A stretch of 49,133 nucleotides of DNA from an uncultured Saprospiraceae bacterium (GTDB lineage Bacteria > Bacteroidota > Bacteroidia > Chitinophagales > Saprospiraceae): the NCBI GenBank assembly GCA_937941765.1, contig CALDGQ010000124.1, positions 1 to 49,133 of the forward strand, read 5' to 3'. The first letter of the stretch is position 1. Each line of letters opens with the position of its first letter. Both the position numbers and the translations under genes were made by a program. The notes beneath the pieces are model-generated. The model ran no database searches, had not been told where the DNA came from, and saw nothing but the letters and a program-made list of their open reading frames with translations. Positions 9,475-19,106 of this stretch are shown one piece after another.

Positions 9475-9822
9475 TTTTGTATTTGAAAGTCTTTCTCGTG
9501 CAAAATAATGAATTTCGTTTTTGGCTTTGGTGTAATCGCAAGGAAGCTTTGAATAGAATAATTATCTATTCACTTTCTTTTTCAATTTTGATTTCGGAAG
9601 AGTCTGTTTCTTCTTCTTTTTTCATTGACAAAAAAGAAACAAAAAGTCTAGATTCTATAAACCTGCCTATGCCGGCAGGCAGGCTCGTCCCTCAAACATA
9701 TAGAATCCGCCACCCGCTTCAAAATCCTTTTCTATATTTGACAGCAGCTTATTTACAACATAAAATAACCTGAATCAATATAATTCTACCTTTAATTTGA
9801 ATAAATGCTCGTTAGATTGGTG
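9475..9822. repeat. Intergenic stretch with two dyads
   Basis: No gene supported; the plus-strand frame across it reads through repeats and looks random. It holds GTTTCTT...AAAAAAGAAAC (about 9604-9639) with a CATTGACAAAAAAGAAAC core, and CCTGCC-TATG-CCGGCAGG (9662-9679) followed by a further CAGG. Both resemble short intergenic repeats that I have seen scattered in Bacteroidota genomes; copy number here is one each. Confidence 0.5.
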
Positions 9823-10368
9823 CTATAGCTCGACATACTCAAAACCAAGTACTCCTTTTGAAATCGGGAGATTGATTTTTTCTCCTTCTTTTTTGTCTTT
9901 GAAATGGGGTTGTTTGGAGCGGATTCTCTCAATATTTTTATCACGAATAAAGAAAATAGAATAACCATCTACCCCAGGCTCCATTCCTTCAACAAAGCCT
10001 AGCCGACTTCCGCCATATCCTTCAAATCTAAAAAATTCTACTTGTTCTTGCTTGGGAGGATTGAAATTTAGTTTGCGATTAACTAGGCTAGTCATTAGTG
10101 GAAATAACAAAGCAATTAATACCGGAAATCCAAAAGCAATCACTCTCCTTTCATCTTCATCTGCAAATCTTTTTTTGAAATTTTGTCCCAACAATAAACC
10201 AATTATAAAACCAACTACCAATGAACCTACAATCAATTTAAATGCATTGAATGTATTTTGTAAATAAGCAAATTCAAAAACATATAAGGTCATTATTCCA
10301 AATACTAAAATGGTCCCTAATGCTGCTTTTATGAAATTGGATTTGTTTTCATTTGGTATTATTGTCAT
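9823..10368 (-). CDS. Hypothetical membrane protein with three membrane segments
   Basis: A 181-residue protein I do not recognise. Membrane segments are visible at about residues 13-33 (AALGTILVFGIMTLYVFEFAY), 41-60 (FKLIVGSLVVGFIIGLLLG) and 76-93 (VIAFGFPVLIALLFPLM). A ~90-residue soluble tail follows with a repeated-glycine FEGYGGSRLGF segment. It lies 74 bases downstream of the ABC exporter gene on the same strand and could be co-transcribed with it. No function is proposed. Confidence 0.6.
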   Translation of the reverse strand: MTIIPNENKSNFIKAALGTILVFGIMTLYVFEFAYLQNTFNAFKLIVGSLVVGFIIGLLLGQNFKKRFADEDERRVIAFGFPVLIALLFPLMTSLVNRKLNFNPPKQEQVEFFRFEGYGGSRLGFVEGMEPGVDGYSIFFIRDKNIERIRSKQPHFKDKKEGEKINLPISKGVLGFEYVEL

Positions 10369-10442
10369 TTGATTTTTTTTCTATAGGATTTTCCCATAGC
10401 AGGTGGTTTATGCCGTTCCGCTGGAATTCTCCAATTCTGTTG

Positions 10443-12239
10443 CTAAGCAGTCTCAAATTGCAATTTAGCCAAACTATGATAAGTACCATCTTCATTATCA
10501 AACAACTCATCGTGTGTACCTTGTTCTACTATCTTTCCGTGATCCAACACATAGATACAATCTACTTCTCTGACAGTAGATAAACGGTGTGCAATGATAA
10601 TCGATGTTCTATTCTCCATCAATTTATTCAATGCTTCTTGCACTACTTTTTCAGACTCGGCATCTAAGGAAGAGGTCGCTTCATCTAGCAATAGAATTTT
10701 TGGATTTTTCAACACTGCTCTTGCGATCGCGATTCTTTGACGTTGACCACCGGATAGTTTGACACCACGCTCACCTACTATTGTTTCTAGACCTTCTGGA
10801 AATAAGGTGATGAATTCCCAGGAATTAGATTGTTTGGCTGCTAATATAATTTCTTCTTCAGTTGCATCTGGACGACCATATAAAATATTCTCTCTTATAG
10901 TTCCACCAAAAAGCAATACTTCTTGTGGTACGACTGCTAAATTATTTCTATATCCTGAAATCGAATAATCATTGATATTTTGACCATCAACGATGACTTC
11001 ACCAGATTCTAAATTATAAAAACGCAGTAGTAATTGCATGATCGTTGATTTCCCTGCTCCACTCGGTCCAACTAAAGCAACTTTCTGACCTGCTGGAATT
11101 TTCAAATTGATTCCTTTCAATACCTCTACATCATCTCTGGTCGGATATCTGAAGTGTACATCTTTGAATTCGACTTCTCCTAATAAATTTAAATTCGCTT
11201 TGTTTTTGATTTCTGCTTCTCCCACTTCACTTTCTGTTTTCAATATTTCTCTCACTCTTTCTGTTGCTCCGATGGCACTCAATAACTGAGTATAAAAATT
11301 ACCTAATCCAGCAATTGCTCCACCAAGTATAGCGGTATAGGATACGAAGGCAACTAATTGCCCAGCTGAAATGGAATCATTTTGTACCATGACGGCTCCT
11401 TGCCAAACGATAAAAAACAGTCCACCAAACAATACAGACACAATAAATGAACTAAATGCTGCACGCCCATGTGCAAATTTCATTGAAATTTTGACAACAC
11501 TATCTATAGACTTATTATATCTAATGGATTCAAATAATTCATTGGTGAATGCTTTGACCGCAGTAATGGATTGCATCGTTTCCGTCAACACAATGTTGGT
11601 TTCTGCCATTTCTTTTTGACGTTTATTGGATAACTTTCGAATATACCTTCCAAAAAAGATAGTTCCAATCACAATGATCGGAAAAGTCAAAAACATTATA
11701 ATTGCTAATCGAGGTGTTGTGATAAATAGAAAAGTGATACCCACTACCAAGACGATAATTTGACGAATAAATTCTGCTAAGACAAATGAAAAAGCATTTT
11801 GAAGTTTCTCAACATCTGCTGTCAATCTCGATACGATTTCCCCTACTCTACTTTTTTCAAAAAACAAGATCGGTAAAGTGACCAATTTGAGATACAATGC
11901 TTTTCTTACATCTGCCATTCCGTACTCGCTTGCTTTGGCAAAACAGATGACTCTGAAATAAGAAAAGAATCCTTGCAAGATGAGTACTCCTAACAATATC
12001 CAACCTATCGTTGGTAAGGATAATTTCAATTCTGCTTTTCCTTGCGCAACGTCTATCATCAAGCCAGCCAAATATGGGAATACCATAAATATGACACTTC
12101 CTAGGAATAAGAGTATCAGTCCTATCACTAGTTCTAAAGTATAAGGCTGTACGAATTTGAAAATTTCAAGTGCTTCCCTGAATGATTCCTTAGTAACCTT
12201 GGTTTTAGGCTCGTTTGGATCAAATGTTCTTCTCTTCAT
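10443..12239 (-). CDS. MsbA-like ABC exporter (fused permease and ATPase)
   Basis: A 598-residue half-transporter: six membrane helices in the first ~320 residues (type 1 exporter fold), then a complete nucleotide-binding domain with Walker A GPSGAGKST, signature LSGGQRQRIAIARA, Walker B ILLLDEATSSLD and switch histidine in AHRLST. It would work as a homodimer exporting a lipid, peptide or drug; the sequence does not tell which. MsbA-type lipid flipping is one option given the envelope genes nearby, but this is inference. Confidence 0.9.
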   Translation of the reverse strand: MKRRTFDPNEPKTKVTKESFREALEIFKFVQPYTLELVIGLILLFLGSVIFMVFPYLAGLMIDVAQGKAELKLSLPTIGWILLGVLILQGFFSYFRVICFAKASEYGMADVRKALYLKLVTLPILFFEKSRVGEIVSRLTADVEKLQNAFSFVLAEFIRQIIVLVVGITFLFITTPRLAIIMFLTFPIIVIGTIFFGRYIRKLSNKRQKEMAETNIVLTETMQSITAVKAFTNELFESIRYNKSIDSVVKISMKFAHGRAAFSSFIVSVLFGGLFFIVWQGAVMVQNDSISAGQLVAFVSYTAILGGAIAGLGNFYTQLLSAIGATERVREILKTESEVGEAEIKNKANLNLLGEVEFKDVHFRYPTRDDVEVLKGINLKIPAGQKVALVGPSGAGKSTIMQLLLRFYNLESGEVIVDGQNINDYSISGYRNNLAVVPQEVLLFGGTIRENILYGRPDATEEEIILAAKQSNSWEFITLFPEGLETIVGERGVKLSGGQRQRIAIARAVLKNPKILLLDEATSSLDAESEKVVQEALNKLMENRTSIIIAHRLSTVREVDCIYVLDHGKIVEQGTHDELFDNEDGTYHSLAKLQFETA

Positions 12240-12443
12240 TAGTAGTTCTTATGAATTGTAAAATTACATGTTTAAAACAGTAATAGGCAAAAATTGTTAT
12301 GTATTAATTAGGTGAAAACGCTCAGAGAGCTTTACAGATTTTATTAATACTTCCCTTCTTATAGCTTATTTCTTGGTCTTAAATGATAACGGTGAGCTCT
12401 CGGAGAATTAGAATTGAATTACAAACTGCCCTAAAAAATAGAA
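12240..12443. other. Non-coding, upstream region of the ABC exporter
   Basis: No gene seen. On the minus strand TTTTTG, then 21 bases, then TAATTTTA just before the exporter start is a weak match to the TTTG/TAnnTTTG promoter layout. Nothing else stands out. Confidence 0.4.
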
Positions 12444-12469
12444 AGTCGATTCGAAGGCTCGAATCGACT
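12444..12469 (-). terminator. Perfect 11-bp hairpin with T run, unit A
   Basis: AGTCGATTCGA and TCGAATCGACT form a perfect stem around AGGC. On the minus strand it is followed by TTCTATTTTTT, so it looks like a Rho-independent terminator for something transcribed leftward through the duplicated box at 12471-12503. Confidence 0.7.
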
Positions 12470-12470
12470 A

Positions 12471-12503
12471 ACTACAACAAATTATAATCCCATGAACATA
12501 TCC
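12471..12503. repeat. Duplicated 33-base box, copy A
   Basis: Shares 32 of 33 positions with 12589-12621 (for example TTATAATCCCATGAACATA). It directly abuts a hairpin in both copies. Read on the minus strand the box contains ATGTTCATGGGATTATAA, a start and a stop six codons apart, but no convincing protein frame runs into it. Confidence 0.85.
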
Positions 12504-12561
12504 TTATGAATGTATTCGCAATTAAGCGAACTAAAATTTGAATATTGAGAAGTTTAAAAGT

Positions 12562-12591
12562 AGTGAGTAATCCCGGGAAGGATTACTCACT
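12562..12591 (-). other. Perfect 12-bp hairpin, unit B
   Basis: AGTGAGTAATCC and GGATTACTCACT form a perfect stem with a 6-base loop. It sits in the same place relative to the box at 12589-12621 as the hairpin at 12444-12469 does to copy A, but the stem sequence is unrelated apart from the outer AGT/ACT. No T run follows. Confidence 0.75.
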
Positions 12592-12621
12592 ATAACAAAT
12601 TATAATCCCATGAACATATCC
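12589..12621. repeat. Duplicated 33-base box, copy B
   Basis: Second copy of the box at 12471-12503, one mismatch. A 33-codon minus-strand frame (12590-12691, starting MKRNYKEN) ends at the TAG in this copy; I do not treat it as a gene because the other copy has no start in that frame. Confidence 0.85.
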
Positions 12622-12900
12622 AAATTTGGTGGTCAGACCTTTTGTCCGACTTAGAGAATTTTTTCATATTCTCTTTGTAATTTCTCTTCATCTAAACGCT
12701 TCGTCCTAATTACATATCAAATATGCGACGATATAGAGGTGAAACCAAAGACAGAATAACATAATTGTGAGACGTAATATGTTTATTAATTATCCACATT
12801 TTAATATAAATAACTCATTATCAATTACTTGAATTTAAAATGATGTTTACAAGTGTAATATTTGTGAAAAAAATGTGATTGGAAACAACCGCATTTACCC
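12622..12900. other. Non-coding AT-rich stretch
   Basis: No gene supported. It holds a 7-bp dyad AGAGAAT/ATTCTCT around 12654-12675. A minus-strand frame from about 12659 to 12716 encodes a helix-like tail (LDEEKLQREYEKIL) without a start codon, possibly a gene remnant. Confidence 0.4.
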
Positions 12901-12940
12901 AAAAAAAAAGTGCTTTTTTATGAAAAAAAGCACTTTTTTT
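12901..12940 (-). terminator. Rho-independent terminator of the subtilase gene
   Basis: AAAAAAAGTGC and GCACTTTTTTT form the stem, with T runs on both strands. It lies about 45 bases past the stop of the minus-strand subtilase gene. Confidence 0.85.
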
Positions 12941-12985
12941 ATTTTAAAACCTGATTTTTTGACAAAATAATTGTCTTTAAAAGTC

Positions 12986-15900
12986 TTATCTACCCGTCTT
13001 TATTAGTGGTATCGTCACTACTTTGCCACTGGATATTACCCTAAAAAGATAGATTCCTTCAGTCAATGCATCTCCGACATCTAGTGAAATATCTTGTTCT
13101 CCATGATATACTTGTAAATCGAAGGTCATCAAATCCACTCCTTTTATGTCAGAAACGACGACTTGCACTTCTTGATCCTTATTACTTTTGTAATGGAATT
13201 GAACCAAATCCAAGAATGGATTCGGGAAAAAGGCCACTTTATCTTCAATTCTGTCTTCAAAAAAGACAACTCTAAAGTCCGAATACGTGAAAGTACCATC
13301 AAAATCGTACTGCTTTAGACGATAATATCTGTTTTTCGTCTTATTTGGAGCTACATCTAAATATTGATAGGTATTAATTTCGGATGAATTTCCATTCGCA
13401 TTTACTTTTCCAATGATTACTCCTAAGTCCCTTGCAAAGTCTTCAAAATTATTAGCCATTTCAATTTCAAAATAATCTGAATTGATCTCAGATGAAGTTG
13501 CCCATTGTAATTTCACATCATTGCCATCTCGCAATGCTTTGAAATAGGATAACTCAATCGGTAATGGATCTGCTAGTGACAATTGGATATTGTCAAAAAC
13601 AACATCTCCATTATATTGACTAAACTTCATTTGAAAGCTAGTACTAAAATCTTGGCCATTCGATTTCAACGGATTTGTAATGTTAATTTTTTCTACATCT
13701 TCCCATGTAGTTGTACTTTCTAAGGTCATCAATGGAACCCAATTATTAGTATCACTTCCACGAACGAATATTTCTCCATTATATGGCGCATAATTAGCGA
13801 TGTATTTAAAATCCAACACTACATTTGCAGTTTCAATAGAATATGGATCTAAATTTACTGTTATGATCGCATCATTCGATAATGGTGCAAGACCTATATT
13901 ATATTGATCATCATAGTCCATTATTAAAGACTTAGTGTTTCCGAATAATTTGCACTCAATTTCTCCTCCAGCTTTTGGTTCAAAATCCCATTTTATCAAA
14001 TCATCCAACCCTACTCTCTCCTTATCGATATTAAAATCCTGAATAGAATTGAAGTCCTCTCTATATGGTAGTGATTCTACGGGATTAGGAAGTTGAACAA
14101 TTTGTGCTATGTTTACAATACTGTCATTTCCATTCATTTCATCATCTGGCAAATGTGTCCAGTAACTAATATCATAAACGCCGGGATTTCTAAAAATTTC
14201 TGTTGGTGCAAAATGAAATACAACGGAGTCTCCAGGATTCATTGAAGGTGTACAATTTTCTGTCAATACGGGACCATTATTAACCGTATAAGAAACAGGA
14301 ATATTACTTACGGTGTTGGAACCTACATTTTTGATTCCCACATTTAGCATGTCTTTAATTCCTTTATCATTTTGAGTATACTTACGACTAATTTCGATTG
14401 GATCTTTGATTGCAATGGATATATCATTCTGCCAAGGGCATACGCCCATATTCGTTACGGTCGCATCATCGGCAATCAAGCACGTTCCTTTTGCGCCATT
14501 CTCTAACACTGGTCTTACAGTAAACCATAGTTTTTCACCAAATGTAAAGTTGTTTGCAAAAACATAATCTGTTTCGTTGACAATTGCTTCTGTGACCATA
14601 GATTTTTCTCCCAAATACATCACCTCATAAGTATCTGTATAATCAACTGGATCCCATTTCAATTGAATGTAACCGTCACAATAAGGTTCTGCTGTCAGTC
14701 CAGTAATTGTTGGTAAAATATTGAATGGAACATCATTTTGATCTTGAACAGTTCCCCCACTTTTTACGACTCTAATATATCCGTTGGTAGTTTCAACATT
14801 TGGCACCGTCCAAACAGATGCTCGAATATGCGCCGCAATTCCAGGAGTTACAACCTCCCAATTTACTCCGTCTGCTGAAAATTCGATATTAAATAATTCT
14901 GTATTGGTATCATCTGCATCCCAATGAAGTCTTTTATTAACACCTGGTTCAAAGGTTTCTTCTCCATATGGAAAAATTAACTCTACCTCATCATAAATAT
15001 ATTCGTAAACCACATGATAATTTTGTGGACCCATTGGCACTTCAAATCCCTTAACTTGGAGCGCATAATTTCCTGCACTTGGATTATCAATCGTCACTTG
15101 CTCAATATTATTAAGGTGATCCGCTTGTCGAGTTGCTGGATTGGCAACATTAGCAGGCGTGTGATCTAGCACCCACGGCAAGTAACTAGTATTTGTTGGA
15201 TCGAAAACTTCTAAATCCAAATCGTTGACCAATGCTTTTGTTGGGAATGGTGATGCTTGCACATCATGCCAGTACAACATGATTTTCACTTTTTTTACAT
15301 TTGTAGGAATATTTATCAAATGCGTATTTTGTCCACCATCGATTGTACTACCACTAATAAAGTGACCATCTGTAATTAAGTCCGCTGCTCTTTTGATATT
15401 CAAGGCTCCAAATCCTGATTTGAAATCTGGTCCCGGTTCATGAATATCATCTGCGGTATTACAAGCAATTGCTTTAATTAATGCGCCAGTTGGATTTACA
15501 TTGTTATGTAATTCTTTATAACGTTGGTACAAAAGTGCTAAGGAACCAGTTACTGACGGGCAAGCCATACTCGTGCCACTTGAATTATAATAATTGAAAT
15601 CATTTCCAGTGGACATTACATTTGATCCAACACCTACTAATTCTGGTTTTAAACGACCATCGATTACAGGTCCTTTACTGGAAGAATTCACTACTTCTCT
15701 ATTTTCATTTGTACTACCTACCGTCAACACATTTTTGGATGCTTGATAATATCGTAATACCGTATAATAACCTTGTGGAAAATCACCACATGTTCCGTTA
15801 CCACTATTACCTGACGCAAAGACATGAAGTAGTGCTGGATTTTTTTCTAGCTGATCATCCAGTTGTGCACTAGAATAATTGTAGGTACCATTAGTTTCAC

Positions 15901-16882
15901 AATCGAAACTAACACCATAGGAATTGTTGGTCAAAACCATACCATGCTCTTGCAAATAGGTTTCTGCATTATTAGTAATCAAAGATGTTTTTTGAATTAC
16001 CAAATCCGCACCTGGGGCCATTCCTTTGTGTCTTGGATTTAAGTTACCACCAGCGCCGACGATACCAGCTACGTGATCACCATGTTGACCAAAAGAAGGA
16101 TAGGTTCCATCTGCTTCATTAATAACACGACCATTAAAATCGATGTGATCTCCAAGTTCACCTCCATCACCAATTCCTACCACAACACCAGAGCCATCTA
16201 GATTCAAGCCACCAGTAAATGAAGCTGCTGCTGCATTTACTCTTTGTGACGATCTATTTTCATGGTTAAGTTTTTGGTCAGGCTCTTGCTTGACTTCTAC
16301 AAATCTGACAATTGGTGAAGCGATGATCTTGTCAATAAGATCAACATCAATTTCAATAAGGTACGTATTTTTTGAATGCGCAAATGCTTCATAACTTCCA
16401 CAACCATGGTCTTCCATAAAATCAAAAAAGATCGAGTGATCTAATTGATCATGCAAAGTAACAACTGCTTCAATATGATTTTCTGAAATGGTATTCCAAT
16501 CTTGAAAATTACGTTCTACAATTTCTTGAGACGCTTTCCAATTGGTTGCACTTGAAATATTTAAAATATTCGCATTTTCTAAATCAGCTTTACCAACAGC
16601 TTTAGAAATTTTTGCCCAATAATTCTTTTTGGAATGAAAAGATAACAATTCAATTCCATTTTTCTTTAGAATTGACTTTTCTTTTGCGTTCGGTATTTTA
16701 TCAAATTCAACTAAAACAACGTAACTGTTCTTAACAGTTGCCTTTTTAGCAAAATTATTATCTAAATAAAATTCGTCTATTGATTTTTTTTCAATAGATC
16801 GATCACCGATATGTTGGCCATACATCGTTACGCTATACCCTTGCGCTAGCATTATGGCAAATGCTAATAATATGTTTCTCAT
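12986..16882 (-). CDS. Secreted subtilisin-like (S8) serine protease with T9SS type A sorting domain
   Basis: A 1298-residue extracellular protease. Signal peptide at ~1-22; a propeptide-like region to ~210; S8 catalytic domain ~225-510 with D239 (VGIGDGG), H267 (QHGDHVAG), oxyanion N359 (ASGNSGNG) and S438 (SGTSMACPSVTG). Next come a proprotein-like beta domain, FN3/Ig-like segments and a jelly-roll-like region. From about residue 1105 (LPIELSYF) runs a module shared with two other cargoes here, then the sorting domain from VAFFPNPFLD to the end. Processing by T9SS and surface release or attachment are inferred. A clear terminator follows. Confidence 0.92.
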   Translation of the reverse strand: MRNILLAFAIMLAQGYSVTMYGQHIGDRSIEKKSIDEFYLDNNFAKKATVKNSYVVLVEFDKIPNAKEKSILKKNGIELLSFHSKKNYWAKISKAVGKADLENANILNISSATNWKASQEIVERNFQDWNTISENHIEAVVTLHDQLDHSIFFDFMEDHGCGSYEAFAHSKNTYLIEIDVDLIDKIIASPIVRFVEVKQEPDQKLNHENRSSQRVNAAAASFTGGLNLDGSGVVVGIGDGGELGDHIDFNGRVINEADGTYPSFGQHGDHVAGIVGAGGNLNPRHKGMAPGADLVIQKTSLITNNAETYLQEHGMVLTNNSYGVSFDCETNGTYNYSSAQLDDQLEKNPALLHVFASGNSGNGTCGDFPQGYYTVLRYYQASKNVLTVGSTNENREVVNSSSKGPVIDGRLKPELVGVGSNVMSTGNDFNYYNSSGTSMACPSVTGSLALLYQRYKELHNNVNPTGALIKAIACNTADDIHEPGPDFKSGFGALNIKRAADLITDGHFISGSTIDGGQNTHLINIPTNVKKVKIMLYWHDVQASPFPTKALVNDLDLEVFDPTNTSYLPWVLDHTPANVANPATRQADHLNNIEQVTIDNPSAGNYALQVKGFEVPMGPQNYHVVYEYIYDEVELIFPYGEETFEPGVNKRLHWDADDTNTELFNIEFSADGVNWEVVTPGIAAHIRASVWTVPNVETTNGYIRVVKSGGTVQDQNDVPFNILPTITGLTAEPYCDGYIQLKWDPVDYTDTYEVMYLGEKSMVTEAIVNETDYVFANNFTFGEKLWFTVRPVLENGAKGTCLIADDATVTNMGVCPWQNDISIAIKDPIEISRKYTQNDKGIKDMLNVGIKNVGSNTVSNIPVSYTVNNGPVLTENCTPSMNPGDSVVFHFAPTEIFRNPGVYDISYWTHLPDDEMNGNDSIVNIAQIVQLPNPVESLPYREDFNSIQDFNIDKERVGLDDLIKWDFEPKAGGEIECKLFGNTKSLIMDYDDQYNIGLAPLSNDAIITVNLDPYSIETANVVLDFKYIANYAPYNGEIFVRGSDTNNWVPLMTLESTTTWEDVEKINITNPLKSNGQDFSTSFQMKFSQYNGDVVFDNIQLSLADPLPIELSYFKALRDGNDVKLQWATSSEINSDYFEIEMANNFEDFARDLGVIIGKVNANGNSSEINTYQYLDVAPNKTKNRYYRLKQYDFDGTFTYSDFRVVFFEDRIEDKVAFFPNPFLDLVQFHYKSNKDQEVQVVVSDIKGVDLMTFDLQVYHGEQDISLDVGDALTEGIYLFRVISSGKVVTIPLIKTGR

Positions 16883-17199
16883 AGGAAATGAACACTAAAT
16901 GAATAAATTGTAATAACCGTAATGTGGGAAGTGGTACTTCGGGGAGAAGTTTGATTATGTACCTAGTATTGGTTAGTCAATTAATGTACCATTTATAGGA
17001 TAAGATCGCTAGTGCTTTTCGATCATTGCACTATGAAAGCGGATAGTCTTTTTTAACGGTTTGCTTTTAGACTGATGTACTTGTGTTTATACTTATAGGT
17101 TTTATCTATACAAGTTGAATCGTATAATCACTGATTTCACAATAAGAAAAATCTCTGAATATCAACGTTGAAAAAAACTCGCTTTAACTAATGCTAAGT
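16883..17199. other. Intergenic, nothing clear
   Basis: AT-rich region between two minus-strand genes. It must hold the promoter of the subtilase gene and the end of the peroxidase transcript, but I see no strong hairpin, consensus box or open frame. Confidence 0.4.
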
Positions 17200-18306
17200 T
17201 TAAAAAGGATTTTGGTATGCAGGATTTTGTAATGTCGTCGTATCTGACAGTGTCAATAAAAAGGCGAGCAAATCAGCTTTATTTTCTTCAGTAAGACCAA
17301 GTGGATTTATTAGTGGATCCAAATTATCGGCAAAATGTCCTCCTGAATTGTAATGATCTATTACTTCTTCTAATGTTTGAAAACGACCATCATGCATGTA
17401 TGGAGCCGTGAACTCAATATTTCTTAATGTCGGCGCACGAAATTTTCCATAATCAAATTCATTCATTGTAATACCACCTAAACCCGGATCATCAAAATCA
17501 AAAAGGGATACTACTGAATCTAATCCGTTATTGAAATATTCATTGGTCGTAAATAATGGAGCATTGTGACAATGACCACATTCTGCATCTGGCAATATTG
17601 AAGAAGAATCGAAGAACATATCAAAACCATTCTGTTCTGATGGTGAGAAAAAACCATTTAAAGAAATGACTTGATCGTATTTAGAGTTGCCAGCACTCAC
17701 GATGCACCTTTCAAATTGAGCCAATGCTTTTGCTGTCAGTTCTTTTGAAATTTCTGATTTATTGGTAATACCAAATGCTTTTCGAAACATGGTCGGATAT
17801 TCATCATGATTTTGCAATAGAAATTCGACATCTGACCATTGATGCATTAATTCAACCGGATCTTCTACAGGTAACAATGCTTGATCTTCTAAACTTTGTA
17901 CACGTCCATCCCAAAATAGTCCATTCAAATAATAAGCAGCATTAATCAAGGTCATTGAAGAACGAGAACCAACAGCTCCTCCAACTCCTAGACTTACTTC
18001 CAAAGTATCCGTAAATCCTCCGCCAGGCAAATGACAATGTGCACATGCCATCGAACTATCAACAGAAAGAATCGGATCATAAAAAAGATGCCTACCTAAG
18101 TTCACACCATCATTTGTAAGTTCATTGTTTGGAGGTACTGGTACCGGTGGAAAATCAAAAGGCACTGCTACTTCATGAGGCACTGGATCATATGGAATGC
18201 TTGTTAAATCTCCAGGAACACCTGGTTGACAGACAAAATCATCATCCGACCCACAACTAGTGATAAAAATTAAAGAAGCTAGAAAGAATAGAAAGGTGAT
18301 TCTCAT
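17200..18306 (-). CDS. Di-heme cytochrome c peroxidase family lipoprotein (MbnH/MauG-like)
   Basis: A 368-residue lipoprotein (lipobox ending at C18) with two c-type heme sites, CAHCH (C88, C91, H92) and CGHCH (C243, C246, H247), and the family segment FRAPTLRNIEFTAPYMHDGRF near residue 300. This superfamily includes peroxide-reducing CcpA, MauG, and MbnH; the last oxidises a tryptophan of its partner MbnP. Here the gene is last in a run of MbnP-like genes, separated by 13 bases from the nearest, so an MbnH-like role is the best guess. A plain peroxidase is the alternative. Periplasmic or outer-membrane placement follows from the lipobox. Confidence 0.9.
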   Translation of the reverse strand: MRITFLFFLASLIFITSCGSDDDFVCQPGVPGDLTSIPYDPVPHEVAVPFDFPPVPVPPNNELTNDGVNLGRHLFYDPILSVDSSMACAHCHLPGGGFTDTLEVSLGVGGAVGSRSSMTLINAAYYLNGLFWDGRVQSLEDQALLPVEDPVELMHQWSDVEFLLQNHDEYPTMFRKAFGITNKSEISKELTAKALAQFERCIVSAGNSKYDQVISLNGFFSPSEQNGFDMFFDSSSILPDAECGHCHNAPLFTTNEYFNNGLDSVVSLFDFDDPGLGGITMNEFDYGKFRAPTLRNIEFTAPYMHDGRFQTLEEVIDHYNSGGHFADNLDPLINPLGLTEENKADLLAFLLTLSDTTTLQNPAYQNPF

Positions 18307-18319
18307 TTGTACTGCTTGA

Positions 18320-19093
18320 TTAGTTTATAGAAATAGCGCTTGGAAAATTATCCATTACATGTATTGCACCCGTTGCCTCATCTGGATTGTGAGAATCTGG
18401 AAAGCTTTGGATATCTAAAGACCCTCCATTTATGAAAATATTTTCCAAATCAACTTCAAAATTTATTGTATTTGAATTGTTAGCAATTAATTCAATTGAA
18501 GCATTTTTTTCAATAGGACCACTAAATAATTCATTCGTACCTGGGTGATATGAAAAGTTGGTAAAATCTTGATTACCCGTAGTATCCAATCTTCCTTCAA
18601 TTTTCGAAAATATATAACTATCCCAAGCGGCCCAATGATGTCCTACGTTAATAATTCCCAAAGGATGGGTAACAGAAAAATCACCTGGCTGTTGTCCATT
18701 CAAATCCGAAGGCACTCCAATTGAAAAGACAATACCATCATAACTTCCTAGAGGAACCTCTGTTAATTCGAGGGTAACCAAATTGTTGTTTTGAGTAAAA
18801 TCGACAAATTCAATATCAAGGATGTCTGTCTGTTCTGTTGCACCACCTATATTTTTGAAAAGTGAAACATCTGAAATGTAGAAATCAAATTTTGAAATTG
18901 TCATTCCCATCCCTTCATAATCATAAGTAGTGGTGTTGAAAACAAGCGGTTCAGAACCAAACTGTGCTTTGAATATTAGATCAACAGTTGTTAACGTTGA
19001 AGGTGTTGGTTCACATACCAATACCTCATCATCAGAACCACATCCTACAATAAAGATGAATAGAACTAATATGAGTAAAAGGGGTGAACGCAT
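18320..19093 (-). CDS. MbnP-family lipoprotein, copy 1
   Basis: A 257-residue lipoprotein (lipobox VGC, C18). It shows the MbnP pattern: an N-terminal beta strand VDLIFKAQFGSEPL, MTISKFDFYISDVSL, DGIVFSIGVPSDLN, and the signature HPLG...GHHWAAWDSYIFSKIEG with H152, H153, W154 and W157. In methanotroph MbnP a tryptophan is converted to kynurenine and forms a copper site; whether this happens here is unproven. It is very similar to the next gene upstream, with the C-terminal halves nearly identical in pattern, so the pair arose by tandem duplication. Its stop is 13 bases from the peroxidase start. Confidence 0.85.
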   Translation of the reverse strand: MRSPLLLILVLFIFIVGCGSDDEVLVCEPTPSTLTTVDLIFKAQFGSEPLVFNTTTYDYEGMGMTISKFDFYISDVSLFKNIGGATEQTDILDIEFVDFTQNNNLVTLELTEVPLGSYDGIVFSIGVPSDLNGQQPGDFSVTHPLGIINVGHHWAAWDSYIFSKIEGRLDTTGNQDFTNFSYHPGTNELFSGPIEKNASIELIANNSNTINFEVDLENIFINGGSLDIQSFPDSHNPDEATGAIHVMDNFPSAISIN

Positions 19094-19106
19094 TTGTATT
19101 GTTTGG

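Noticed and set aside
9477..9773. 98-codon plus-strand frame opposite the murB start
   Set aside because: Its sequence is generated by the two intergenic dyads and shows no domain.
12590..12691. 33-codon minus-strand frame ending in the duplicated box
   Set aside because: The other copy of the box has no start in this frame, and the other minus-strand frame next to it looks as coding-like, so a gene is not supported.
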